Counted from the stretch's first letter, positions 28,633-40,210 are shown. The stretch is 64,000 nucleotides of DNA from Syngnathus acus (GCF_901709675.1 NC_051088.1:2772664-2836663), one strand, 5' to 3'. Translations and numbers: made by a program. The notes: generated by a model not told the origin, from the letters alone.

Positions 28633-29012
28633 ATAATGCCATATTGTTTTGTTTCATTTCCTTTTCGTTTCGTTTTCGAATAATGTTATTTTGGTCTTAC
28701 CACTGCCACATTTTCTGGAGTTCTGGCGGTGCGAGGTTGGTTGGTTGATTTTCGTTTCAATGCTGATCCACTGGCTCTGAAGTTAGTAACCCATAACAAG
28801 ATCATGTTTCGAGCAGGTACGGAATCATATCTTCCAAGTCTGAAGCGCAAACGGAACGCTCGTTGTGTTGCAGTTACAGATTCATTCTTGATAAACGTTT
28901 CCACAATGAAAGCACGATGCTCACCGGTCCAATTCATGTTAGCAACTGAAACAAAACAAAATAACATTATTCGAAAACGAAACGAAAATGAAACAAAACA
29001 AAATGGCATTAT
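28633..29012. mobile_element. TIR element built of a transposase scrap between 56-bp inverted arms
   Basis: Left arm from ATAATGCCATATTG (28633) to about 28693 and right arm 28957-29012 are near-perfect inverted repeats (GTTTCGTTTTCGAATAATG / CATTATTCGAAAACGAAAC). Between them is only about 260 bp, mostly the N-terminus of a transposase on the minus strand. Likely a non-autonomous deletion derivative. Confidence 0.8.
28686..28939 (-). pseudogene. Helix-turn-helix transposase N-terminal fragment (DUF4817-like)
   Basis: From ATG 28939: MNWTGEHRAFIVETFIKN, then SVTATQRAFRLRFRL, ILLWVTNFRASGSALKRK and RTARTPENV. This is the DNA-binding N-terminus of a transposase type common in animals (DUF4817 head; IS630/mariner-like is my guess for the catalytic part). 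It ends after about 85 residues at the right arm, with no catalytic DDE/D region. Inactive. Confidence 0.7.
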
Positions 29013-29739
29013 ATGTACTTTTCGAAAAACAACAGCCCTTTTTTGTTTCTGTAATTTATTTGCATTTTATTAAACCTACAAATGTGTCAGATAATTTTGC
29101 CGGACCCTGTAGTAAATCTATCTGTGAATTGTGACGCAGGTGAAATTTATGTTGGGTGCAGCGGGCTAGCAGCTAGTTCTGTCGTTGCAAGAAACCACAG
29201 GACTCCGACAGATTGCACTTTTCTTTATAAATGTTCATTAAGATAGTAAATTAATCCTTCACTGTCGTTGTCCAAGGAAACAGTGGCAATCACTTCCTCC
29301 CTTCCCTGCCATGTTACGTACCCTGCCCGTCTCCTCCTGGCCACACACAACCACGTGATCTTGGTCGGGATGTATTAAAATAATTTATCCACTTGTTGCA
29401 TTCAATTTAGCAAATGCGCCGACGGTGTCTATGCAAGCATTGAAATTGTAATCCTATGAAATAATCCCAGTTTCTTTATACAGCCTTAAAAATGCTGGGT
29501 TAAAAACAACCCAATTTGTCTGAAAAAAAAATGGCCCATTTCATTGTACAAAAGACAACAAATCTTTTTTTTTTGTAAAACAACTCAAAGTTGGGTCAAA
29601 TTGATCAAATTTTCATGGTCGGTCTAATTTCTAACCCTGCAGTTTTGAGGCTGTAACTGTAGCTATAATATGATTATTTGTTTTTTTCTATAACTGCAAC
29701 AGAGTTCAGTTTCATTATTTCTCTGCTGACTACCTACTA
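29013..29739. other. No recognisable feature
   Basis: AT-rich, no coding signal. Confidence 0.5.
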
Positions 29740-31095
29740 CCGTATTTTCCGCACTATTAGGCGTACTTAAAAACTTAAAATTTACTCAAAAACCCACCGT
29801 GCGCCTTATAATGCAGAGCGCCTTATATATGGATAAATTGATGAATTTGTTGATCCATACTGGTTGTACACAGCGCTCTGCCAAAATGTTTTAGTACGTT
29901 TTAGTACGACTAGTAAATTACAAGGTCGCATCGCTTCCCAGCATTACGGCAATCGTGGTCAGGGGGCGTCACTGAATAGCTGTTGTACCCGCGAGGCTAC
30001 CGTTTTTTGCCATGTATAATGCGCAAAATGTAACTAATTTATTGTCCTAAAATCTGGAGTGCGCATGGGTACAAATTTTTTTTTTTTTTTTTTATCCGGA
30101 TATCATACGGAGGCCGCCATTACAGATGCGCTTTCTTCTCTGCTGTTCACTTCAAACACGCTCCATACGAACACAATGCTCTCGTATCAGACGCTTGCTC
30201 GATCACCTGCTCGTTTGCTGTCACAATGTACCCTACACAAATCCGAAACATTTCTTCGCTATTGAGTTTGCTAGCGCATGCGCAGTGATACTGACCGGCA
30301 GAATAACATCCGGTTGTTCCCAAAGATGATCTTTTTTCTGAAATAATTTTACGTTTACGGACTTAAGTAGGAGTCAAAATTTGGGTGCGTATTATACATG
30401 GGTACAGGCTTTTTTCCAGCATCGACATGCCATTTTTAGGGTGCGTATTATACATGGGGGCGCATTATACATGGAAAAAAACGTTATTTCATTTCAAAAT
30501 AGGCTGTTCCGTTAATGTTTTCAAGTACGTTTATCAATATATGGATCAATATCCAACAGAATCATAAATAAGCAGCACCAATGTGTTAGATCAGTCTTTA
30601 GTCGGTTCCGATCACTTTTATGGGAGAGAGTTTGAGAAACGTGATTGTTTACAGGGGTCCGCCATGACACTTTGCTGAAACTCATGGGAGTCTGCGAGCT
30701 GAGGCTAATGGGAGTTTGCGGGTGGCTAATGCTATAATGATGGCTGCTATAAGCACGAGGCTATTTCATTTAAAAATAGACTGCTCCGTTAATGTTTCGA
30801 GTAAATTTACGGATCGATATGGAATAAGTAAGCCGTACAAATGTGTTAGGTCGAACTTTAGTCGGTTCCGATCACTTTTAGAGGAGACAGTTTGAGAAAC
30901 GCGATTGTTTACTGAGGGCTCATTGGTTATTGGCTAGTGGATGCATACCGCAACCCTAGTCAACCTCAGTTTGATGCAGTATAGCTTCTATTTTATGCAC
31001 CTTTTAATCCGTTGCGCCCTATATATAAAATCATTTCTAAAATAAAAAATTCAGTGCCTTATAATCCAGTGCGCCTTATGGTGCGAAAAATACGG
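29740..31095. mobile_element. TIR DNA element (CCGTATTTTCCGCAC ends) with nested element
   Basis: TIRs CCGTATTTTCCGCAC... and ...GTGCGAAAAATACGG are flanked by TA (29738-29739 and 31096-31097). The sub-terminal CGCCTTAT motifs recur near both ends. The interior has a tandem duplication of about 277 bp (TATTTCATTT...GTCGGTTCCGATCACTTTTA at 30485 and 30762) and a second TIR element at 30000-30483. No transposase ORF. Confidence 0.75.
30000..30483. mobile_element. Nested TIR element (GCCATGTATAATGCGC ends), copy 1
   Basis: Ends CGTTTTTTGCCATGTATAATGCGC and its complement GCGCATTATACATGG...AACG are inverted. The interior (CGGAGGCCGCCATTACAG, CGAACACAATGCTCTCGTAT, GCGCATGCGCAGTGATACTG) matches the copy at 39266-40210. 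Non-coding. Confidence 0.75.
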
Positions 31096-31097
31096 TA

Positions 31098-31862
31098 CAT
31101 GTATTCTATTACTCCTCAAGCCTGTTTATGTCTCTGGCCATATGTTTGTATGTGTGTGTGCTTATTGTATGTGTGTGGAGAATGAGCCTTCTATACCGGT
31201 TTACCATGCGAGCAGCCCACTAAGGGGATGACATCGCACCCTTACTGCCCACAGATGAAAAATAAATCACTTAGTTCCCTTGTCTGATCATCTGGCAGCG
31301 AGTTTACAAAGAGTGGCTTCGACTCAGTGCCATTGATTACCAAAGCCATTATGATGTGCCCGATCCTCAGAACTGTCTCTGTCTAGTAGTTCTTTAAAAC
31401 ACACATCACCGTGATACAAATTGCAAATTGATTTTCTTCTTTAATGAATTCAACTGACCAGTGGGTTGCTCACATTCAGATCTCTTATGAGGATTTTCAC
31501 GAGGAAACAGATCTCAACACCACTGTGTGAACTTTGCAAAGTCTTAGAAAACTGACTATGGACAATTATTAAATGTACTCTGTTAATTGTGTATAATGTG
31601 TGGATAATAATGTAAAGTACCGTACAAATTCTACAACATCACGTCAATCTCTTTTTGAGTGGTGGCACTCTCATATTTTAACCAACAGTGTAAAGGCACG
31701 ACTGGGCTGTCGTTTGCCTAATTGCTGGCAGCTGCTTGGGGTCGACCAACAAAGGCCTGCTTGAAAAGGTGATCCGTTGATTGGAAGAGTTGTCCACCCT
31801 CCTTTAATGGGACGTCCAATGAGATGTAGTATCTGTCTGCAGCACACATTCTTTCTTGCATA
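31098..31862. other. No recognisable feature
   Basis: No coding, TIR or tandem signal seen. Confidence 0.5.
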
Positions 31863-32150
31863 CAGAGGCGTAGCCAGGAATTTTTCCAGTAGGGGCGCAC
31901 GCCCACAGGAAAAAAAATCGAACATCACCCACGCCGTTCGCTGATCGCTAAAACAACATCCGGGTCCGGGAGGCAAACGGTGAATGGATAACATCGCGCA
32001 CATAGAATAGCGCAAGCACATTCGCGCAAGACCGAAAGAAAAAAACGGCATGAAAATGAAGAATCGAAAAAGCTCGATTTTTTCAACCGGGGCGCAGGGA
32101 GTCCTAACCGGGGCGCCGCCCCGGCTCGCCCCGGCTTGGCTACGCCTCTG
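31863..32150. mobile_element. hAT MITE, copy 2
   Basis: 288 bp, nearly identical to 3432-3720, same TIRs. The 8-bp duplication CTTGCATA lies at 31855-31862 and 32151-32158. High similarity between the two copies implies recent activity. Confidence 0.95.
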
Positions 32151-32158
32151 CTTGCATA

Positions 32159-32689
32159 CGTGCTCGCAATCCCCACATCCCACCCTTGCCTCGGAGGTCC
32201 CCACACACTGTAACGGCACTGCTCATCTGTGTTGTGTAACAGAAAGGCCAATAAAAGGAAAAACAAGATGAGGTTGTGAGGTAGGCGGCATTGGTGATTG
32301 GTTAGTCCATTAATCGTAATGAATGTCGTGATTCATTTACTTGTAGGTATTCTTAACATGTCTGTGGCATGCGTTTGTCAACCTAGAGAATGCAATTCAT
32401 AGAGAAATTGCGTGTGAAGGTTGAGAGGCTGAATGAAAACTGATGAGATTAAATTATTAATAAATTATGTCAAATGACATTGAATGATATACGATGACCA
32501 GGAATGAGCTGAACATAATGAAGTTGGATTGGTTTGTGTCGGTCAAAAAATATAGGAACTAAAGGTGAGAAACAAAAGTAAAACAAAAATAAGTTGTATC
32601 GTGAGTGGTTTTTTTCTTAATTTTATTTAAGTGATAATTTGGGCCATCAGTATGAGGCGAACAGGATCAAGTTAGAAATATTAGAATTG
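32159..32689. other. No recognisable feature
   Basis: AT-rich, no coding signal. The right part begins the GAATTTTGG-type AT-rich repeat continuing beyond 33100. Confidence 0.45.
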
Positions 32690-32694
32690 GTTAC

Positions 32695-33092
32695 TGTCAC
32701 GTTTCGTCCCCGGTTGTTTTATTATGTGCATATTGTCATAGTTTATGTCCGTGTGCCTGTGTGCTCGCCCCTCCCCTCTTGTGTGCCCATGATCAGTGTG
32801 ATCATTCTCACCTGCCTCTCGTTACCTGTCGCGTATTTAAGTCCTGTCTGCGTCTCACAACCTTGTCGGATTATTTATTGTCTCATGTTCTGTTGTCGTT
32901 AGTTTCTTGTGTCTTCTTGTCCCACGTCTCGGTTAGTTCAGTTTTTGTTTGCCAGCCCTGTCAGTCAGTCCCGTTGACTTTGCCGGTTCTGTTGGCTTGT
33001 TCCCTTTATCCTCCCTTCCAACTACCTGTTCCCTTCAATAAACCCTGGTCCAAGCTGCATTTGGTCGCCCTGCTCCATTCCAATCTGTGACA
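32695..33092 (+). mobile_element. Solo LTR, family 2, copy 2
   Basis: 398 bp, TGTCAC...GTGACA, 5-bp duplication GTTAC (32690-32694 and 33093-33097). Shares CTGCCTCTCGTTACCTGTCG, GTATTTAAGTCCTGTCTGCG and CAATAAACCCTGGTCCAAGC with 27235-27621. A stand-alone LTR left by recombination between two LTRs. Confidence 0.95.
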
Positions 33093-33097
33093 GTTAC

Positions 33098-34130
33098 AAA
33101 AAGTACAAATTAGAGGAGGAACCAAAAAAATACATTTTGACTTTTGTGCGTATTTCAATGAAGAAAATATAGAATTTTTATAAGTGGGAATTTGGGGAAT
33201 CAATAAACTGAACAGTTTGGAATGGCTTGAATCAGTCAAAAATGTAGAAATTAGAACAGGAAAAATAAAATCAATCATTTTGGAATTTTGGACCTATTTC
33301 AATAGGGAAAATGTTGAAATTTTGGTAAGTGGTCATTTTTGGCATCGTAGTGATACTGCCGGAAATGCGGCCCAAACTCTGGCATCGATGACACAAAACC
33401 GCCCTTATCAGTGGGCTCGGCACCGCGTACTCCCGAAGAACCCCGCACAGAACTCCCCGAGGGACAGGGTTGAACGCCTTCTCCGGGTTCACAAAACACA
33501 TGTGGACTGGTTGAGCAAACTCCCATGCACCCTCGAGGATGCTGCCGAGGGTATAGAGCTGGTCCACTGTTCCATGGCCTGGACAAAAAACACTTTGCTC
33601 CTCCTGAACCCGAGATTCGACCTCCTGACGGACCCTCCTCTCCAGCACCCCTGAATAGACCTTACCAAGGAGGCTGAGGAGTGTGATTCCTCTGTAGTTG
33701 GAACACATCCTCCACAACCCCTTCTTAAAAAAGCGGACCACCATCCCAGTCTACCAATCCAGAGGCACTGTCCCCGATGTCCACGCAATGTTATAGAGGC
33801 GTGGCATTGTAGAGGTAGTTTAATGGGGGAAAAATTTAGATTTTTGGTAAGTTGCAATCCTGGTCATGTTCAAATACCTTCTTAAGGTGGAATTGAATGA
33901 GCTGAATGTTTTGAATTTCAATTAGGGACAATGTAAATGTGAAATGCTGAATGCGCTATTGCGAATGAATGGTGGATTTCTGGTTTAAAATTCTTGAATT
34001 TCGGGATAGCCGTGTATTTTTGGAATGAGAAAAATGTAAGCCATGAAAGCGTGATTTTTTTTTAAAACGTTGGAGATGGAACAGTGAGAATCGGTCGAAA
34101 ATTGTAGGCGAAGAAACACGCCCAAACAGT
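33098..34130. repeat. Diverged AT-rich tandem repeats around a Rex3 fragment
   Basis: Units with TATTTCAAT(G/A)...AAAAT...GAA(A)TTTT(G/A)TAAGTGG occur at about 33151 and 33294 (spacing about 143 bp). Similar but weaker motifs appear after the Rex3 fragment (TAGATTTTTGGTAAGTTG, about 33837). Non-coding. Confidence 0.5.
33350..33809 (-). pseudogene. Rex3 RT fragment, antisense
   Basis: Covers the RT from the region after TGGCAGACTGG to the fingers/palm start: FKKGLWRMCSNYRGITLLSL, GKVYSGVLERRVRQEVESR, CFVNPEKAFNPVPRG and LREYAVPSPLIRAV. The normal D in FVDLEKAFDRVP is N at two sites, and frameshifts are present. Truncated at both ends. Inactive. Confidence 0.85.
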
Positions 34131-34423
34131 GCAAAGAATAAAGTATAATATTAATGAAGTTCAAGGTGTGCAAATAATTACCCCAAGGATCAAGAATTAT
34201 CTAGACTTTACCCCCCTGTGTTCTTGAAGTGCTGAGATTAGACTGTTTTGAGTGCTCTGTTGCACTTATCAATTAGTATAGCGGATCCATAGATGTGGCA
34301 CATGCAGGAGACACATCGCCAAACAGAACTACCCTCATGTCTCACTGTAAGGTCACAATCTGGCAAAATTCAAGCACATTTTTGGAATAGGCAGATTTGT
34401 ATTTATTTTATTTATTCAATGTG

Positions 34424-34737
34424 TTAAAGTTAAAGTCCCAATGATCGTCACACACACATCTGGGTGTGGTGAAATTTGTCCTCTGCATTTAACCCATCCC
34501 CGTGTGATTTTGATCCATCCCTTGGGGGAGAGGGGAGCAGTGAGCAGCAGCGGTGCCGCGGTCGGGAATCATTTGGTGATCTAACCCCCCAATTCCAACC
34601 CTTAATGCTGAGTGCCAAGCAGGGAGGCAATGGGTCCCATTTTTATAGTCTTTGGAATGACCTGCCCGGGGTTTGGACTCACAACCTTCCAGTCTCAGGG
34701 CGAACACTCTACCACTAGGCCACTGAGCTGGTGCCCG
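34424..34737 (-). mobile_element. tRNA-derived SINE, antisense, copy 2 (full head)
   Basis: Same family as 12139-12452 but with the complete tRNA-like head (GGGCACCAGCTCAGTGG...TAGTGGTAGAGTG) and B box GAGTCCAAACCCC (first bases degraded). The tail on the plus strand is GTTAAAGTTAAAGTCC. Confidence 0.88.
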
Positions 34738-36076
34738 GTAAGTCAATTGAGAACACTTTCTCATTTACAATGATGACCTGGAGGCAAGGTGTGTGAAGTG
34801 TCTTGCCCAAGATCACAAAATATTGATATTACAAATGTTTATATTGTATACATTTACGCTCGGTGGAAGAACAGGGACCCAAATAGATGTAGCTCTTTGT
34901 ATACATACCAATTTTAGACCCCCTTTAAATTACAAGTGTGGCTCTCGTCCGCAATTGAAGCCTCTGGTCTTGAAAGGCCACGTTTAAAATGGACTTTGTT
35001 AATTATACTGGGTTTCTGGGCTTTTTGATCATGCACATACCTTTTTACCTACCTTCTAAAAGGGATCTTTTTCAAAAAGCAATTGCCACAATGAACATAT
35101 GTTGATATGAAAGCATGTCATTTGAGATAACACTCTTCTCTTGTGTTTTCCCCTGACCACATCCATATCAGATAAAGTTGTCAACTGTGTTCCCTCCTTT
35201 CTCAGAAGGCAATGAATGCCTTTTGAAAGACAGAAATCTGTCTGTCTGTCTTGTGCCATGCAGATATAACCTGAAGAGTGTGTGCTCGAGTGTGCGTGTC
35301 TGCGTGTGTTTGTGTGTATGTCAACACCTCTCAGGGCTGTGTGTGGGATGGAGTGGCCCTGCAGTCATCCTGTTATGACAGCTCCTTCTCTGGTCTCTGC
35401 CTTGAGACACCTCATCTGGGGCGTGCTCTGACAGGGCTTCCATTTGGAATAGCTCTGATGAGGGGTCGGCACAGACTTTATGTCATTCTGCTGCTGTTTC
35501 TGTCACTTGCTCACATAGAAACAGTATGTCCGTGGGTTCTCAAACGTATTAACCATAAATAAGAATCGTGAATAGAAAGGTTGCTCAAAGGTATCAAGAG
35601 GGTTTGAATAGGCATTTTCAATATATATTGTAGTTTCAATATGTTGATTACAGATATTAAGCTAAGTAGAAGTTTCTGACAGAAAAGCTATAAAATAGGT
35701 TGAAAAATATATTGATTCTCTGCACAACACAAGGAGGATAAGAGTTTTATGTATGTAACCTAATAAATTGTTTGACTCCTCTTTTTTTAACAGCTTAATA
35801 TGTAACACAATTACAGTAAGTTTTAAAATGCAGTTTACTTGTTAGGTGAAAAAACAAACCTAACTGGCTTTATTGATCGGAAATTGCCCCCTGAAACTAA
35901 TACTGGTTGAGCCACTCTTGGCAGCAATAACTAAAACCAAGTGTTCAGTGATGATGCTAATGAATCAAGCATGAACTGCCCATTTTAGGTCACACCACAG
36001 TCTCACAAATTAATTGAGGTTTGCACATAGAAATAAAAAGGGAACAGTTCAAGAAATATTATAGTGCTGAATCAAC
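34738..36076. other. No recognisable gene
   Basis: Includes a short GT-rich patch at about 35278-35345. I see no exon, TIR or LTR. Confidence 0.5.
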
Positions 36077-36078
36077 TA

Positions 36079-37347
36079 CCGTAATTTTCTACTAAAAGTC
36101 GCTCCGGAATATAGGTCGCATTAGCCATAAAATGCACAATAACGTGAAAAAAAACATATATAAGTCGCTCTGGAGCATAAGTCGCATTTTGGGGGGAAAT
36201 TTATTCGACAAAATCCAACACCAAGAACAGACATGAACGAGCAACAACAGGCTAAACGATAGGTATGCTAACGTGACATAAACACAAACGAAGAGCTGAG
36301 AACGGGCCTGACGTAACATTCAGAGTTATTAAAAAAAACGATTACATAAATAACACGTTTATAAAACCATCTGTGTCACTCCAATTCATTAAATCCATCG
36401 ATCGTCCTTTGTCAACAATGGGTGCGCGCCGCTGACGACGCTTGCACTTAAAAATATTCCACAGGCCCATATAACGATATATAAATTAGATATCAAATAA
36501 CTATTATATAAGCAATAATATTATCAAACCATCTGTGCACTCTAAATCATTAAATCCATCGATCAAATTCCTCGTCCTTTGTCAACAACGCCGCGCGTGC
36601 GCCCTGACGTCAGCCTCGTCGTTATTCCACAGATATATATATATATATAAAACTATATTGTAGCGTTAACAAAGTACAAGGAAAGACGTGGGTTTGGTAA
36701 ACGGCTCTTTATTTAACAAAACAAACTTCCAGGCGTGTGGCGGCGTGGACTTCCAGCCACGGAGGTGGAAGAGAGATCCATAGAATAGGACCGGGCGTGC
36801 GTAAAAGCCATGACCGAGCCCCATCCACCGTCCCTGGACAGCCACCCGGCCGAGCGCCGGCCCACGACTTCCATCCACGGAGGTGAATGAGAGCTCCGTA
36901 GAGTAGGACCGGGCGTGCGTAAAAGCCATGACCGAGCCCCGAGCCCCATCCCCCGTCCCCGGACAGCCACCCGGCCGAGCGCCGGCCCCAGACTTCCATC
37001 CACGGAGCTCCGTAGAGTAGGACCGGGCGCGCGTAAAAGCCATAATAGTTCTTCAAACCTTCTGTGTCACTCCAAATCCTTAAATCCTTCAAACTCTTCA
37101 TCCTCCGTGTCACTTAGAAACAAAGCCGCTAATGATGCCGGTTGTACGTGGGGCCCTTCGTCATCTTCGTCATCCCGTGATCAATCCTTGTCCTTTTTGT
37201 AAACAATCGCCACGTCACGCCGTGTCGCGCTGCTGACGTCACTTGAAATTCAAATTACAGTAATCCCTTGCTACATCGCGGTTCGGTTATCGCCCCCCCC
37301 CACCCAAACTATGAAAAAAAACGCGATTTATAGTCCGAAAATTACGG
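36079..37347. mobile_element. TIR DNA element (CCGTAATTTTC ends) carrying GC-rich tandem repeats
   Basis: TIRs CCGTAATTTTCTACTAAAAG and ATAGTCCGAAAATTACGG with TA on both sides (36077-36078, 37348-37349). Sub-terminal AAGTCGC repeats are shared with fragments at 5765 and 38795. On the minus strand at about 37078-37110 a SDTEDEEFEG-like scrap resembles the acidic C-terminus of pogo-like transposases (compare 57263-57499). A piece at 37258-37292 (CAGTAATCCCTTGCTACATC) is a Tigger-like end. Confidence 0.7.
36720..37045. repeat. GC-rich minisatellite, period about 114-118 bp
   Basis: Almost three units marked by CCGGGCGTGCGTAAAAGCC at about 36791, 36909 and 37023, and by GGACAGCCACCCGGCCGAGCG twice. 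It produces open frames on several strands that I regard as artefacts. Confidence 0.85.
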
Positions 37348-37349
37348 TA

Positions 37350-37911
37350 ATCTATCTGAACAGCTAACAATGCTGAGTTTTGATTGACACTGCCAGAGTG
37401 AAAGTTATTGTTTATTGCTGTGGGCCTAGTGTTTTGCTTTTAGTCTGTATGATTGACTGCACCATTTCACACAACAAGCACATTAATAAACAATTGTTAA
37501 ATGACACAGTTTCTAGCAATGTTGATTAAAGTCTCCCATGTAGTGTACCTAATTGTAGGAGCTAATTAGTGTTAATACAATTAGAAAATTTATTTGACTG
37601 TGTACCATTACCGTAGGTTCACCATTGTATCAGTAAAGGCTGCTGGTCATTCAAGGAGGGGAAGCTCTTTTCTGGCCCACATCTTCCAAACTGCTTATCC
37701 TCATGAGGGTGGCCAGCCATTAAGGGCATACATACTACTACTACTTTTTCAACAATGTTTTGGGGTTTCCACGTGTAAAAATTAATGTTTAGTTCTCCTC
37801 ACAAAGCATCATTAGAATAATGGTCTCATTATTACTTTTCTTTGTTTTATGGTGCACATTGATGACCAAGATGAGCATAAAAAACATATTATGCCTTTTT
37901 TCCCATCCCTC
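37350..37911. other. No recognisable feature
   Basis: AT-rich, no coding signal before the Rex3 start. Confidence 0.45.
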
Positions 37912-38615
37912 AGGGAGTTCTGTGGGGGGTTCTTCGGGAGTATGGGGTACCGAGCCCACTGATAAGGGGCTGTATCATCGATGCCAGAGTTTGGTCTGCA
38001 TATCTGGCAGTAAGTCAGATTCATTTCCAGTGAGGGTTGGATTCCGCCAAGGCTGCGCTTTGTCACCGATTCTGTTAGTAATTATTATGGACAGAATTTC
38101 TAGGCACAGCCAAGGCGTTGAGGGAATCCGGTTTGGTGACCTCAGCATAGCATCTTTACTTTTTGCAGATGATGTGGTGCTGTTGGCTTCTTCAGGTCGT
38201 GATCTCCAGCTAGCACTAGAGCGGTTCGCAGCCGAATGTGAAGTGGTTGGGCTGAAAATCATCACCTCCAAATCTGAGACCATCGTCCTCAGTCGGAAAA
38301 GGGTGGAATGCACTATCCGGGTCAAGGATGAGATCCTGCCTCAAATGGAGGAGTTCAAGTATCTTGGGGTCTTGTTCACGAGTCAGGGCAGGATGGAGCG
38401 TGAGATCGATAAGCAGATCGGTGTAGCATCTGCTGTGATGCAAACTCTACAGGTCCGGTGTGGTGAAGAGGGTTAGGTTTACCTGTCGGTCTATGTTCAT
38501 CCCGTCACCTATGGTCACAAGTTATTGGTTGTAACCGAAAGAACAAGATCCCAGTTACAAGCGGCCAAAATTAGTTTCCTCCGCAGGGTGTCCGGGCTCA
38601 CCCTTAGAGATATAG
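37912..38615 (+). pseudogene. Rex3 copy B, segment 1 (RT palm and thumb)
   Basis: 5'-truncated at the RT. An open frame gives GSSVGGSSGVWG, VRVGFRQGCALSPILL, FADDVVLLASS (catalytic box intact), TSKSETIVLSRKR and MEEFKYLGVLFTSQGRMERE. A frameshift near 38470 ends it, after which LQAAKISFLRRVSGLTLRD is readable. It is interrupted at ATAG (38612-38615) by an LTR element and resumes at 42853. Confidence 0.88.
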
Positions 38616-38748
38616 TGTTGGATTTTGTCCACAATTTAGGGAGCGTGCTATCTGCGCCTCACGGCAAAAGCCATTGCCAATCACCTGTTATCCAATCTAC
38701 TCACTGCGTGCTCGTTTGATTTCTTCAGATTTAGGAAAATGCTAAGAC
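38616..38748 (-). repeat. 3' LTR remnant of the antisense element
   Basis: 133 bp identical in pattern to the first part of 41555-42852 (TGTTGGATTTTGTCC to AGGAAAATGCTAAGACA). The rest of this LTR is missing; the next bases belong to another repeat, including a CCGTAATTTTC-type end (GATTTATAGTCTGAAAATTACGG, to about 38831). Confidence 0.85.
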
Positions 38749-39265
38749 AGATGTTTTTTTTTCACTTTTTTGGGCATTTTATGGCTGATGCGACTTTTAC
38801 TCCGGAGCGATTTATAGTCTGAAAATTACGGTAATGTTGTTGCTGTGGTCCCTCAAAACATGTGACTCGAATTTGGACAATTATTAACCCCCATCAATTG
38901 ATCAATTATCTCCTCACTAAATTCCTAGCCTGTTAACCTATCTGCATAAAGAAGACATTTACAATGCAGGGGATAAGGAACAAGGAACACCTGAACCCTA
39001 ACCCCAGAACACAAGGAAAACCTTAACAATAAACAAAATAAACCCAACCCACAATCAGAACCAAATAAACTAGGACCATTACATATGTGGACCCACACAG
39101 TACTCCAAATATTTCCTCATTAAAATTTTAGCCTTTTTGTGTAGAGCACCATTGATTTCTAATCATTGACCTAAATTTATCCTTAATTTAATCCCAATCA
39201 CGAATGCCCCCTACTTCATACTTTACTTGGTGTTCTTTTAATAAAAAGTGCTCCCTTGCAATGTA

Positions 39266-40210
39266 CCGTTTTTTCCCATGTATAATGCGCAAAATTTAAC
39301 TAATTTATTGTCCTAAAATCTTGGGTGCGTATTATACATGGGTACAACAATTTTTGAAGAAAATCCCCCTCGAAATAAAACTTGAAATCACCTTTCTTCT
39401 TGTTTGTTGTCAATCGCGCATCGCATTCAGCCATCCTGCCCAACACACTTAGTCAGTAAAATTCATAATTGACGACACATCGTTTGATGCGATGATGCAA
39501 TCCTTGATGGTGTGTTATTGTCAAATATTGTTTGTTTTTTAATCTCCATCGCAGACCAGATATCATACGGAGGCCGCCATGACAGTATGCGCAGAACGGA
39601 TGCGCAAGACACGTCAATCGCGCATCGCATTCAACCATCCTGCCCAACACAGTCAGTAAAATTCATAATTGACGACACATCGTTTGATGCGATGGTGCAA
39701 TCCTTGATGGTGTGTTATTGTCAAATATTGTCTGTTTTTTAATCTCCATCGCAAACCGGATATCATACGGAGGCCGCCATTACAGATGCGCAGAACGGAT
39801 GCGCAAGACACGTCAGCTATATAAAGAGCGAGAGTTCAGTTCTAAACCTAAATGCGTATTACAGGTAATATTTTATTTCACAACACTTTGCCTTGTTCCT
39901 TTCCTCTCTTCTGTTCACTTCAAACACGCTCCATACGAACACAATGCTCTCGTATCAGACGCTTGCTCGATCACCTGCTCGTTTGCTGTCACAATGTACC
40001 CTACACAAATCCGAAACATTTCTCCGCTATCGGGTTTGCTAGCGCATGCGCAGTGATACTGACCGGCAGAATAACATCCGGTTGTTCCCAAAGATGATCT
40101 TTTTTCTGAAATAATTTTACGTTTACGGACTTAAGTTGGAGTCAAAATTTGGGTGCGCATTATACATGGGTACAGCATCGACATGCCATTTTTAGGGTGC
40201 GTATTATACA
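39266..40210. mobile_element. TIR element (CCCATGTATAATGCGC end), copy 2, with internal duplication
   Basis: Same family as 30000-30483. The left end CCGTTTTTTCCCATGTATAATGCGC follows TA. The right end is clipped at GCGTATTATACA. The interior contains a direct duplication of about 203 bp (CAATCGCGCATCGCATTCA at 39411 and 39614) absent from the other copy. Non-coding. Confidence 0.75.

Noticed and set aside
36666-37202. Overlapping frames of about 95-134 residues on both strands
   Set aside because: Produced by the GC-rich minisatellite; only the short acidic scrap on the minus strand looks protein-derived.
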